Shown: piece after piece, positions 1-7,311 of the stretch
Numbering within the stretch: the stretch's first letter is position 1
Layout of the letters: every line of letters begins with the position of its first letter
From: JACVRW01 sp052038485
GTDB lineage: Bacteria > Actinomycetota > Thermoleophilia > Solirubrobacterales > Thermoleophilaceae
Assembly: GCA_052038485.1 (NCBI GenBank)
Contig: JBQGCL010000034.1
Span: forward strand, 1-8,560
Direction of reading: 5' to 3'
Length of the DNA: 8,560 nucleotides
Position numbers and translations under genes: made by a program
The notes under the pieces: generated by a model
The model's input: only the letters and a program-made list of their open reading frames with translations
Told to the model about the DNA's origin: nothing
Database searches by the model: none

Positions 1-231
1 CTGCGGCTGCTGCGCGAGAGCGGCGCCGAGGTCTCCTACCACGACGACTTCGTCCCCGAGCTGCCCGACTTCGGCCTGCGCAGCGAGTGGCCCGAGGACC
101 CCGACTGCGTGGCGATCGTGACCGCGCACCCCGGCCTGGACCTTCAGCGGCTGGTGCAGGAGGCACCGCTCGTGGTGGACTTTCGCGGCGTGACGCGCGG
201 GATCGAGGCCCCGAACCTGGTTCGACTTTGA
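1..231 (+). CDS. Nucleotide-sugar 6-dehydrogenase, C-terminal fragment (UDP-GlcNAc/UDP-glucose dehydrogenase family)
   Basis: Frame 1 is open from the window edge to a TGA at 229-231, giving the last 76 residues of a protein whose start lies outside. The fragment has the features of the C-terminal UDP-binding domain of the UDP-glucose/GDP-mannose dehydrogenase family: a GAEVSYHDDFVPELPDFG stretch near residues 8-25, a VAIVTAHPGLD stretch near 38-48, then LVVDFRGV, and a final NLVRL. These enzymes oxidise C6 of a nucleotide sugar to a uronic acid using NAD+. The neighbouring WbpD-like acetyltransferase favours a WbpA-type UDP-N-acetylglucosamine 6-dehydrogenase over UDP-glucose dehydrogenase, but the fragment cannot settle the substrate. 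The catalytic cysteine and the Rossmann domain are outside the window. Its stop overlaps the TTG start of the next gene, suggesting translational coupling. Confidence 0.8.
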   Translation: MRLLRESGAEVSYHDDFVPELPDFGLRSEWPEDPDCVAIVTAHPGLDLQRLVQEAPLVVDFRGVTRGIEAPNLVRL

Positions 232-869
232 CGGCCGCCGAGGGCGGCCGAGCCGAGGTCTATCCCGGCACCGTCCTCGGCAACGACGTGCGGCTGGGCG
301 ACGGGTGCGTGGTCGGCAGGCCGCCGGTGCTGGCCGCGACCTCGAGCGCCGCGGGTGGCGGCTCGCCTGAGCCGGCTCGGCTCGGCGACGGCGTCTCGAT
401 CGGCGCCGGTGCGGTCGTGCTGGCGGGTGCGGTGCTCGGGGACGGCTGTGTGGTCGGCGATCAGGCGCACGTGCGCGAGCGCGTGACGATCGGCGCCGGC
501 AGCGTGGTCGGGCGCGGGGCGTCGGTGGAGAACGACGTGAGCATCGGCGAGCGCGTGAGGCTCCAGACGAACGCGAACATCACCGCCTGGTCGGTTGTCG
601 AGGACGACGTGTTCGTTGCGCCCGGCGTGATCACGGCCAACGATCCGACGGCGGGGCGGCGGCGCGGGGTCGTCGAGCTGCGCGGGCCGACGCTGCGGCG
701 CGCCTGCCGGATCGGTGCCGGCGCGGTCCTGCTGCCGGGCGTCGAGGTCGGCGAGGAGGCGTTCGTGGCGGCCGGAGCGGTGGTCACGCGGGACGTACCG
801 GCGCGCGCGGTCGTCATCGGCGTTCCGGCGCGGGTGGTGCGCGAGGTCGGGGAGGAGGAGCTGCTCTGA
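228..869 (+). CDS. Left-handed beta-helix (hexapeptide repeat) N-acetyltransferase, WbpD/WlbB-like
   Basis: A 213-residue protein built largely of hexapeptide repeats such as VRLGDGCVVG, VSIGAGAVVL, VTIGAGSVVG, VSIGERV and RIGAGAVLLPGVEVG. These form the triangular beta-helix of trimeric acyl-CoA-dependent transferases. The segment around residues 112-139 (Q-T-N-A-N-I, then EDDVFVAPGVITAND) and the ending AAGAVVTRDVPARAVVIGVPAR match the layout of UDP-2-acetamido-3-amino-2,3-dideoxyglucuronate N-acetyltransferases, so a cytoplasmic sugar N-acetylation step is likely. The exact sugar is inference. I place the start at TTG 228, which overlaps the upstream TGA as TTGA; reading further upstream runs into the dehydrogenase in another frame and gives basic, non-repeat sequence. 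Between the first two repeat blocks is a low-complexity insert rich in Ala, Ser, Gly and Pro (about residues 36-50). The ribosome binding site is weak (GAGG at 205-208), consistent with coupled translation. Confidence 0.82.
   Translation: MTAAEGGRAEVYPGTVLGNDVRLGDGCVVGRPPVLAATSSAAGGGSPEPARLGDGVSIGAGAVVLAGAVLGDGCVVGDQAHVRERVTIGAGSVVGRGASVENDVSIGERVRLQTNANITAWSVVEDDVFVAPGVITANDPTAGRRRGVVELRGPTLRRACRIGAGAVLLPGVEVGEEAFVAAGAVVTRDVPARAVVIGVPARVVREVGEEELL
851..860 (+). promoter_or_regulatory. Strong Shine-Dalgarno sequence for the membrane protein gene
   Basis: GGAGGAGGAG, placed inside the last codons of the acetyltransferase gene. Its AGGAGG core (853-858) lies 7 nt before a CTG at 866-868, an ideal spacing. 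No ATG, GTG or TTG sits at a usable distance downstream in any frame that gives a plausible protein, so this site is the main argument for CTG initiation. Confidence 0.6.
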
Positions 870-1519
870 TCGGCCGCCGGCGCCGTCCGCTGGTCGCCGA
901 CCGCGGCACGCAGGCGCTCGGCGCGGTCGCCTTTCTGGCGGTGGGCGCCGTGGCGGCCGGCGAGCTCGGCCGGGTCTGGCGTCGTGGGTCCGCGCCGCTG
1001 CCGCACGAGGCGCCGAGCCTGCTGGTGGCTGCCGAGGAGGCGGTGGCGGAGACCGCGCAGGTGGCGCGCGCCGGCTATCGCGAGGTGTCCACGCGCGAGA
1101 ACGCGACGTTCAACCTGCTCAGCTCGTTCGTCGGGACGTTCCTGGCGGCACGCGGCGTGACCTACCTGCTGCGCGACCAGCGCCGGGTGGGGCCGTTCCG
1201 CAACGTGAAGGTCGGCCGGCGGCACATACACCACTTCGTGCCGGGCATCGTGCTGGCCTTCGGTGCCGGGGCGGCGGCGATCCTGACGCGCGACGAGGAC
1301 CTGGAGCCGATGCTGGCCGTCCCGTTCGGGATGGGAATGGGGCTGACGCTGGACGAGTCGGCGCTGCTGCTGGAGCTCGAGGACGTCTACTGGACCCGCG
1401 AGGGGCTGCTGAGCGTCCAGATCACGCTCGCGGTGACGGCGCTGCTGGCGTCGCTCGCGCTGGGACTGCGGTTCCTGCGCCGGGGCGAGCAGGCTGTGCT
1501 GCCGGCAACTGCCGCCTGA
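866..1519 (+). CDS. Multi-pass membrane protein of unknown function with a HIHH motif; probable CTG start
   Basis: I do not recognise a named family, although proteins with a HIHHF-VPG motif and a later LDE-LEDVYW block recur among actinobacteria as uncharacterised integral membrane proteins. From CTG 866 the product is 217 residues. It begins with a basic IGRRRRP stretch and has hydrophobic segments near residues 15-33, 82-102, 124-140, 149-169 and 181-204. The conserved-looking elements are R-H-I-H-H-F-V-P-G (119-127) and L-D-E-S-A-L-L-L-E-L-E-D-V-Y-W (162-176); clustered His, Asp and Glu next to membrane segments could bind metal, but this is inference. The first canonical start is GTG 941; it lacks a good ribosome binding site and would cut the first membrane helix in half. 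CTG 866 overlaps the upstream TGA as CTGA and follows a GGAGGAGGAG site. The gene appears coupled to the sugar genes upstream. The reading frame is secure; the start is not. Confidence 0.72.
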   Translation: MIGRRRRPLVADRGTQALGAVAFLAVGAVAAGELGRVWRRGSAPLPHEAPSLLVAAEEAVAETAQVARAGYREVSTRENATFNLLSSFVGTFLAARGVTYLLRDQRRVGPFRNVKVGRRHIHHFVPGIVLAFGAGAAAILTRDEDLEPMLAVPFGMGMGLTLDESALLLELEDVYWTREGLLSVQITLAVTALLASLALGLRFLRRGEQAVLPATAA

Positions 1520-1540
1520 CCCGGTGGTTTGATTCCCGCC

Positions 1541-2199
1541 ATGGAACGCGGATCGCCTCCCCCCGAGCAGCCCGGCCCCGAGAGTCCTGAGGGACCGCAG
1601 GCGCCGGCACCGGGCCCGCAGGCGCCCGCTCCCAAGGCGCCCCCGATCGACGAGACGCCCGCCTACACGCCGATCCCGGACGGCCCCGAGACCCCGCCGG
1701 GCGGCTGGGCGCAGCCGATCGCGACCGCAACGGGCCCGGGCTGGGAGGGCAAGCAGCTCGCTTCGTGGGGATCGCGCGTGGGGGCGGCCCTGCTCGACTG
1801 GCTGATCCTCCTGGTCCCGGTGACCGTCCTGATCGTGCTGGTCGTCGTCGTCGCCCTCAACAGCACCGGGGGCGGGATCGTCCTCGGGATCGTGTCGGGC
1901 CTCCTCTACCTGGTCGCCCTGGTCTTCTACGCACCCATCCTGATGGCGCGCGAGGGAGCGCACAACGGCCAGACCTGGGGCAAGCAGATCGTCGGCATCC
2001 AGGTGGTGCGCGACAACGGTCTCTCCGTCGACTTCGGCTTCGGCGTCGTGCGCGACGTCCTCGTCAAGGGCCTGCTGTTCGGCTTCGTCGGGAGCTGGTT
2101 CTTCTCGATCCCGACGCTGATCGACTACCTGTGGCCGCTATGGGACGGCGAGAACCGCTGCCTGCACGACATGGTCGTCTCCACGCACGTCGTGCGCGT

Positions 2200-2203
<4 letters not shown>
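1541..2203 (+). CDS. RDD family membrane protein with Pro-rich N-terminal tail
   Basis: A 220-residue protein. Residues 1-65 are a Pro/Gly/Ala-rich, probably disordered cytoplasmic tail that includes two copies of GPQAPAP (18-31). The RDD domain follows, with R79 and D86 in the first helix (SRVGAALLDWLIL), hydrophobic segments near 84-106, 112-134 and 172-199, the family signature GQTWGKQIVGIQVV (143-156), and a closing WDGENRCLHDMVV (201-213). RDD proteins are poorly characterised; some members are linked to ion or solute transport, but no substrate can be inferred here. I prefer ATG 1541 over the in-frame TTG at 1529, because only GGTGG at 1523-1527 precedes either and it lies too close to the TTG. 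The gene starts 21 nt after the HIHH gene, so it may share its transcript. Its TAG stop overlaps the stop of the convergent purA. Confidence 0.85.
1589..1632 (+). repeat. Short in-frame tandem repeat encoding GPQAPAP twice
   Basis: Two adjacent, diverged 21-bp units within the RDD gene each encode GPQAPAP, followed by a partial KAPP unit. The units differ at synonymous positions, so the amino-acid pattern is kept while the DNA has drifted. This is a low-complexity linker rather than a mobile or regulatory repeat. Confidence 0.5.
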
Positions 2204-3507
<1,304 letters not shown>

Positions 3508-3517
3508 GCCGAGAGCG

Positions 3518-3523
3518 AGTGTA
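3518..3523 (-). promoter_or_regulatory. Possible -10 box for purA (near-leaderless start)
   Basis: On the minus strand, TACACT lies 10 nt before the purA ATG. Transcription from it would begin only about 3-4 nt before the start codon. No convincing -35 or extended -10 is seen, so confidence is low. Such short leaders are common in actinobacteria and would explain the missing Shine-Dalgarno. Confidence 0.25.
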
Positions 3524-3547
3524 GGCGCTGCCGAAAGCGATCCGCTC

Positions 3548-3568
3548 GCACCCGGCCGAGCCGGGCGC
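3548..3568 (-). terminator. GC-rich hairpin between the DnaC-like gene and purA (possible weak terminator)
   Basis: A compact inverted repeat with arms GCGCCCGGC and GCCGGGTGC on the transcribed strand gives a 9-bp stem (one G-U pair) around a TCG loop, 14 nt after the stop of the DnaC-like gene. There is no U-tract after it, so it is not a standard intrinsic terminator; it may attenuate read-through into purA or protect the 3' end. Confidence 0.4.
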
Positions 3569-3582
3569 TCGCGCAAGGCGTG

Positions 3583-4473
3583 CTACGCGCCCTGTGCGGC
3601 CATGCGCAGGTCGGGGCCCATGATCGGGATCGGGTCGTCGCAGATCTCGACGAGGCGCGAGACCGTGCGCGAGCCGATCTGGCGGCGCAGGCGGAGGATC
3701 GGGTCGTAGTTGCTGTCGACGTCGAGCTCGGCGACCCTGCTGGCGGCGCGTTCGACCCGGTCGACGAGCGCGCGCAGCTCCTCCCGGTCGCGGCCGCCGG
3801 CGCGGGTGCTGGCGTCGCGCAGGTCGCGCGCGCTCGCCTGGAGCAGACGGGCGGGCCCGTCCGGGTCGGCGTCCGGGATGTTGGTCGTGACCACGATCGA
3901 GCGACGGTCCTGCCAGCGCTCGTTGACGATCGAGTAGAGCTGCTCGAGCACCCACTCGGTCTGCTTCTCGGCGCCGAGGTCGTCCAGCACCAGCACGTCG
4001 ACCGTGCAGAGGCGGCGGAAGAAGCCGAGGTAGGTGTCGCTGGCGTCGCGGTCGAAGGTGCGCTTGATCTCGGCCAGCAGGCGGGGCACCGGGTAGACGG
4101 CGTAGGAGCGGCCGGCGTCCTTGGCGGCCTTGGCGACCAGGATCGCCAGCGACGTCTTGCCGGTCCCCACCGGCCCGTCGAACCAGAGCCCGCGGCCGGC
4201 GTCGAGGTTGTCGCCGATCGAGCGGACGAAGGCCCGCACGGCGCGCAGGACGACCGGGTCGAGCGAGACGATCGGCTCGCGGTCGAACGAGACCTCGAGG
4301 AACCGGCGCCCGATGCCGGTGCCGACCCCGCCGCTGACGGCCTTGCGCATGCGCTGCTCGCGGCAGCGGCAGGGGCGGGTCTGGTTGGTCTCCTCGTCGA
4401 GGATCCAGGTGGAGCCGTCGCACTCCCCGAACGGGCAGGCTTCGGTTTCCTGCGGCTCGACGCGGCGCAGCAC
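3583..4473 (-). CDS. DnaC/DnaI-type AAA+ ATPase, probable replicative helicase loader
   Basis: A 296-residue protein starting at GTG 4473, one nucleotide after the dnaB stop, with GGAG 9 nt upstream. Residues 10-40 hold a Cys cluster (C13, C18, C35, C37; C-x4-C and C-x-C) resembling the zinc module of DnaI-like proteins. The AAA+ core has Walker A GPVGTGKT (100-107), Walker B VLVLDD (160-165), sensor I VVTTN (194-198) and a C-terminal IGSRTVSRLVEICDDPIPIMGPDLR (266-290) typical of the DnaC/IstB/DnaI group. The likely role is ATP-dependent loading of DnaB onto DNA. Adjacency to dnaB favours this over an IstB transposition helper, and no transposase is present. Between sensor I and the IGSRTVSRL motif there are about 67 residues where E. 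coli DnaC has roughly 10; this insert is rich in charged residues and probably helical. The role as loader is inference. Confidence 0.85.
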   Translation of the reverse strand: MLRRVEPQETEACPFGECDGSTWILDEETNQTRPCRCREQRMRKAVSGGVGTGIGRRFLEVSFDREPIVSLDPVVLRAVRAFVRSIGDNLDAGRGLWFDGPVGTGKTSLAILVAKAAKDAGRSYAVYPVPRLLAEIKRTFDRDASDTYLGFFRRLCTVDVLVLDDLGAEKQTEWVLEQLYSIVNERWQDRRSIVVTTNIPDADPDGPARLLQASARDLRDASTRAGGRDREELRALVDRVERAASRVAELDVDSNYDPILRLRRQIGSRTVSRLVEICDDPIPIMGPDLRMAAQGA

Positions 4474-4474
4474 G

Positions 4475-5875
4475 TCAGCCGGCTCCGTTGCCGTCGGGGA
4501 TGGCCGGGATCGCGCCGTGGTCGCGGTAGAGGCTCGCGAAGCGCGGGTACTTCGGCAGGAAGCTGAGCGTGACCTTGCCGATCGGACCGTTGCGGTGCTT
4601 GGCGAAGATGATGTCGGCCTCGCCGAGCCGCTCGGACTCCTGGTCGTAGTACTCCTCGCGGTAGACGAACATGACGACGTCGGCGTCCTGCTCGAGCTGT
4701 CCGGACTCGCGCAGGTCCGACAGCATGGGCACCGGCGGGTGGCGCGACTCGACGGCGCGCGACAGCTGGGAGACGGCGACCACCGGGATGTCGAGCTCGC
4801 GGGCGAGGATCTTGAGGCCACGGCTGATCTGGCCCACCTGCTCGACGCGGCTGTCGGCGCGACCGTCCGGACGGACGAGCTGGAGGTAGTCGACGACGAT
4901 CAGGCCGAGCCCGCCCTGGCGCGCGTGCAGGCGGCGCGCCTTGGCGCGCATCTCGAGCACGCCGATGTCGCTCGAGTCGTCGATGAAGATGGGGCTGGCG
5001 GCGAGCTTCTCGACGGCTCGCAGCACCTTGGGCCAGCGATCGGCCTTGACGCGCCCCTTCCGCAGCTCGTCGCTGGAGACCTTGGCCTGCGAGGCGATGA
5101 AGCGGTGGGCCAGCTCGGTCTCGGACATCTCGAGCGAGAACAGGGCGACCGGCATGCCGTGCTCGATGGCGGCGTTCTCGGCGATGTTGGTCGCCAGGGT
5201 CGACTTGCCCATCGACGGGCGGGCGGCCAGCACGATCAGGTTGCCGGGCTGGAAGCCGCCGGTGAGGTCGTCGATGTCGGTGAACCCCGACGGCGTGCCG
5301 GTGAGGCCGACGTCCTTGCGGGAGAGCTCCTCGAGCTTGTCGATCTCCTCGTGGAGGACGTCCTCGATCCTCCGCATCTCGGCCATGCCGCCCTCGTGGC
5401 CGATCTTGAACAGCGCCGCCTCGGCACGCTCGATCAGGTCGCGGGGCTCGCCGCGGTGGGCGAGCACCTCCGCCTGGATCGTGCGGGTGGTGTCAAGGAT
5501 GCCGCGCATCAGCGCGTCGTCGCGGACGATGCGCGCGTAGTCGAGGACCGCGCCGACGGCGGGCACGACCGTCGGCAGCGAGTGGATGTAGGCCTCGCCG
5601 CCGGCCTGCTCGAGCACTCCCTGGCTGCGCAGGTCGTCGCAGACCGTGAGGGCGTCGACGGCCTCCGGATCGGCCTTCTCCTTCAGGCGGATCATCGATC
5701 CGAAGATGTGCTGGTGGCGCGGGCGGTAGAAGTGCTCGGGCCTCAGCCCGATCTCCAGCACCACGCCGTCCAGCGCCTGCTCGGTGAGCAGGATCGCGCC
5801 GAGGACGGAGGCCTCGGCCTCCTCGTTGTGGGGAGGAACGCTGCCCGCGGAGTCAGGCGGGGCGGTGACCGCCAC
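4475..5875 (-). CDS. dnaB: Replicative DNA helicase DnaB
   Basis: A 466-residue hexameric 5'-3' helicase that unwinds DNA at the replication fork using ATP. The N-terminal collar domain starts with NEEAEASVLGAILL (17-30) and extends to about residue 160; a linker helix follows. The RecA-like domain has TGTPSGFTDIDDLTGGFQPGNL (192-213), Walker A ARPSMGKST (218-226), FSLEM (246-250), Walker B LIVVDYLQL (325-333), the VAVSQLSR strand (367-373), DLRESGQLEQDAD (387-399) and KHRNGP (426-431) with the arginine finger. The Walker A and C-terminal motifs are continuous, so there is no intein at these common DnaB insertion points. The start is GTG 5875, 9 nt after the rplI stop; no other start fits before the collar domain. 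The ribosome binding site is weak, suggesting coupling to rplI. It is followed directly by the putative loader. Confidence 0.97.
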   Translation of the reverse strand: MAVTAPPDSAGSVPPHNEEAEASVLGAILLTEQALDGVVLEIGLRPEHFYRPRHQHIFGSMIRLKEKADPEAVDALTVCDDLRSQGVLEQAGGEAYIHSLPTVVPAVGAVLDYARIVRDDALMRGILDTTRTIQAEVLAHRGEPRDLIERAEAALFKIGHEGGMAEMRRIEDVLHEEIDKLEELSRKDVGLTGTPSGFTDIDDLTGGFQPGNLIVLAARPSMGKSTLATNIAENAAIEHGMPVALFSLEMSETELAHRFIASQAKVSSDELRKGRVKADRWPKVLRAVEKLAASPIFIDDSSDIGVLEMRAKARRLHARQGGLGLIVVDYLQLVRPDGRADSRVEQVGQISRGLKILARELDIPVVAVSQLSRAVESRHPPVPMLSDLRESGQLEQDADVVMFVYREEYYDQESERLGEADIIFAKHRNGPIGKVTLSFLPKYPRFASLYRDHGAIPAIPDGNGAG

Positions 5876-5884
5876 GCGTGCGCG

Positions 5885-6337
5885 CTAGGCCTGCGGTGTG
5901 ACGATCGTCTTGATCTCCGCCGTCACGCCGTCCGCGACTTCGACGGTGACCATGTGGGTGCCCGTTGTCTTGATGGCGTCCTCGAGCTGCACGCGCCGCT
6001 TGTCGAGCCGCACGCCGCGCGCCTGACGGATCGCATCGGCGATCTCCTGCGAGGTGACGGAGCCGAACAGCCGGCCGTCGTCACCCGCCTGGTGGGAGAT
6101 CGTCAGAACCGTCTTGCGCAGCAGCGCGGCCGTCTCTTCGGCCTTGGCGGCCGCCTCCTCGGCGGCGCGCTCGGCCGCCTCGCGGCGACGCTGCGACTCC
6201 GCGATCGCCGCCGGCGTGGCCGGCTGGGCGAGCTTGCGCGGAACGAGGTAGTTGCGCAGATACCCGGGCGCGACGTCGATCACGTCGCCGCGGTCACCGA
6301 GGTTGTCAACTTCCTTCAAGAGGATTGCCTGGGCCAC
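5885..6337 (-). CDS. rplI: 50S ribosomal protein bL9
   Basis: 150 residues, normal for bL9, which binds 23S rRNA near the L1 stalk base and helps maintain reading frame. The N-terminal domain carries the family signature LGDRGDVIDVAPGYLRNYLVPRKLA (13-37). A long Ala/Glu-rich connecting helix follows (about 43-75), then a C-terminal RNA-binding domain with DGRLFGSVTSQEIADAI (87-103) and a closing ADGVTAEIKTIV. Start GTG 6337 with GGGAAG 8 nt upstream gives the expected MAQAILLKEV. It lies in the rpsF-ssb-rpsR-rplI-dnaB order typical of actinobacteria. Confidence 0.96.
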   Translation of the reverse strand: MAQAILLKEVDNLGDRGDVIDVAPGYLRNYLVPRKLAQPATPAAIAESQRRREAAERAAEEAAAKAEETAALLRKTVLTISHQAGDDGRLFGSVTSQEIADAIRQARGVRLDKRRVQLEDAIKTTGTHMVTVEVADGVTAEIKTIVTPQA

Positions 6338-6394
6338 TGTGTGGTCTTCCCGTCCTTACCTGATGGCCGCGCACCCGCGCCTGGCGCTGTCCTC

Positions 6395-6426
6395 GGGGTT
6401 CGGCGTGCTCGGCACGCCTCCACCCC
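6395..6426 (-). ncRNA. Two-tier hairpin in the rpsR-rplI spacer
   Basis: In the 119-nt spacer between rpsR and rplI, the transcribed strand can form an inner stem GGCGTG/CACGCC around a CCGAG loop and an outer stem GGGGT/ACCCC, separated by a small asymmetric internal loop. No U-tract follows, so it is not a standard terminator. It could be a processing site, a partial attenuator or a protein-binding leader for rplI; I do not recognise a described motif. Confidence 0.4.
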
Positions 6427-6456
6427 TGCGTCCTTGCCAGGCTTGGTTCGCAGCCA

Positions 6457-6735
6457 TCATCTATCTGCCACGTACGGCAGGAGCCCCAGCTCGCGGGCGC
6501 GCTTGACCGCGGTGGCGAGCTGAGACTGGTGGCGACGGCAGGCGCCGGTCACGCGCGACGAGCGGATCTTGCCCTTGTCGCTGATAGCCCGGCGCAGCGA
6601 CGCGAGGTCCTTGTAGTCGACGACGTCGACCTTGTCCCGGCAGAACGGGCACGGCTTGAACCGCCCGGCTCCGGGTGCCCCACGGCGACCGCGCTTGCGG
6701 TCACGAGTCGGGGTGGTTCCTCGCTGCTTCGCCAC
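6457..6735 (-). CDS. rpsR: 30S ribosomal protein bS18, zinc-binding (C+) form
   Basis: 92 residues. The body matches bS18: KPCPFCRDKVDVVDYKD (27-43), SLRRAISDKGKIRSSRVTG (46-64), ACRRHQSQLATAVKRARELGLLPYV (65-89). bS18 forms a heterodimer with bS6 on the platform of the 30S subunit. The Cys29-x2-Cys32 pair together with Cys66 and His69 provides a full set of zinc ligands, so this is the C+ type; a zinc-independent paralogue may exist elsewhere in such genomes. The N-terminus is an Arg/Lys/Gly-rich extension. Start GTG 6735 has a strong AGGAAGGAAG site just upstream. It lies 32 nt after ssb. Confidence 0.96.
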   Translation of the reverse strand: MAKQRGTTPTRDRKRGRRGAPGAGRFKPCPFCRDKVDVVDYKDLASLRRAISDKGKIRSSRVTGACRRHQSQLATAVKRARELGLLPYVADR

Positions 6736-6767
6736 GTCTTCCTTCCTGCGTACTCGCTACTTCGGGG

Positions 6768-7223
6768 TCAGAACGGGATGTCGTCGTCCGATCCCCCGGC
6801 ACCCGCTGGCGCCGGCTCGAAGTCTCCGGTGTCGGCCGGGACATCGCTCTGAGGCGTGAACCGACCGCCGTTCTCGCCACCTTCGCGCGAACCGAGGAAC
6901 TGGACGGAGTCGGCAATGATATCTACCGACTGCCGCTTGTTGCCCTCTTTGTCCTGCCACTCGCGCCACTCCAGGCGGCCGTCGATCGCCACCGGGCGAC
7001 CCTTGGACAGGTACTGGGCGCAGTTCTCGCCCTGAGCCCCCCAGACGGTGACGTCGAAGTAGTTGGGCTTGTCGACCCACTCGCCGGTGCTGTTGTCCTT
7101 GCGGCGGGTGTTGCTGGCGATCCGCAGGCTGCAGACGGCCATACCGCTCGGCAGCGAGCGCAGCTCGGGGTCGCGGGTGAGGTTCCCAGTCAGAACGACC
7201 CTGTTGATGTTTGTGCTTGCCAT
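6768..7223 (-). CDS. ssb: Single-stranded DNA-binding protein
   Basis: A 151-residue SSB. The OB-fold spans about 5-111, beginning NINRVVLTGNLTRDPELR and including the YFDVTVWG, LSKGRPVAIDGRLEWREW and ADSVQFLG strands. A Gly/Pro-rich linker leads to the acidic tip SDDDIPF, the docking peptide for partner repair and replication proteins. It protects ssDNA at forks and during repair, so its place beside dnaB and the loader is functionally coherent. The start is ATG 7223. A GGAAGGGAG stretch at 7236-7244 is 12 nt upstream, slightly long. The rpsF-ssb spacer carries a probable own promoter, which would let ssb be expressed above the ribosomal genes or in response to damage. Confidence 0.97.
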   Translation of the reverse strand: MASTNINRVVLTGNLTRDPELRSLPSGMAVCSLRIASNTRRKDNSTGEWVDKPNYFDVTVWGAQGENCAQYLSKGRPVAIDGRLEWREWQDKEGNKRQSVDIIADSVQFLGSREGGENGGRFTPQSDVPADTGDFEPAPAGAGGSDDDIPF

Positions 7224-7282
7224 GAGGCGGTCCAGCTCCCTTCCTTTACGTCCTTTCGAGACGGCTCGATGGCTGTCGGGCG

Positions 7283-7311
7283 AGTGTACGAAGGGGTTCG
7301 GGCGGTCTGAA
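7283..7311 (-). promoter_or_regulatory. Probable internal promoter for ssb
   Basis: On the minus strand, TTCAGA (7311-7306) and TACACT (7288-7283) are separated by exactly 17 nt. TTCAGA matches 4 of 6 positions of TTGACA, and TACACT keeps the essential TA...T of the -10. The start would be near 7276, giving an ssb leader of about 53 nt. Confidence 0.42.

Noticed and set aside
461..1963. A 500-codon minus-strand open frame opposite the acetyltransferase, membrane protein and RDD genes
   Set aside because: The plus-strand products have clear hexapeptide repeats, membrane helices and RDD motifs; the minus-strand translation is Arg/Gln/Gly-rich without structure.
3583..4473. IstB-type transposition helper as part of an insertion sequence
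   Set aside because: No IstA-like transposase or terminal inverted repeats are present, and the gene starts 1 nt after dnaB in a housekeeping operon.
4475..5875. An intein in DnaB
   Set aside because: The Walker A and downstream motifs are contiguous and the length is normal (466 residues).
4121..6523. An 800-codon plus-strand open frame opposite dnaB and rplI
   Set aside because: It is a GC-bias shadow of well-supported minus-strand genes.
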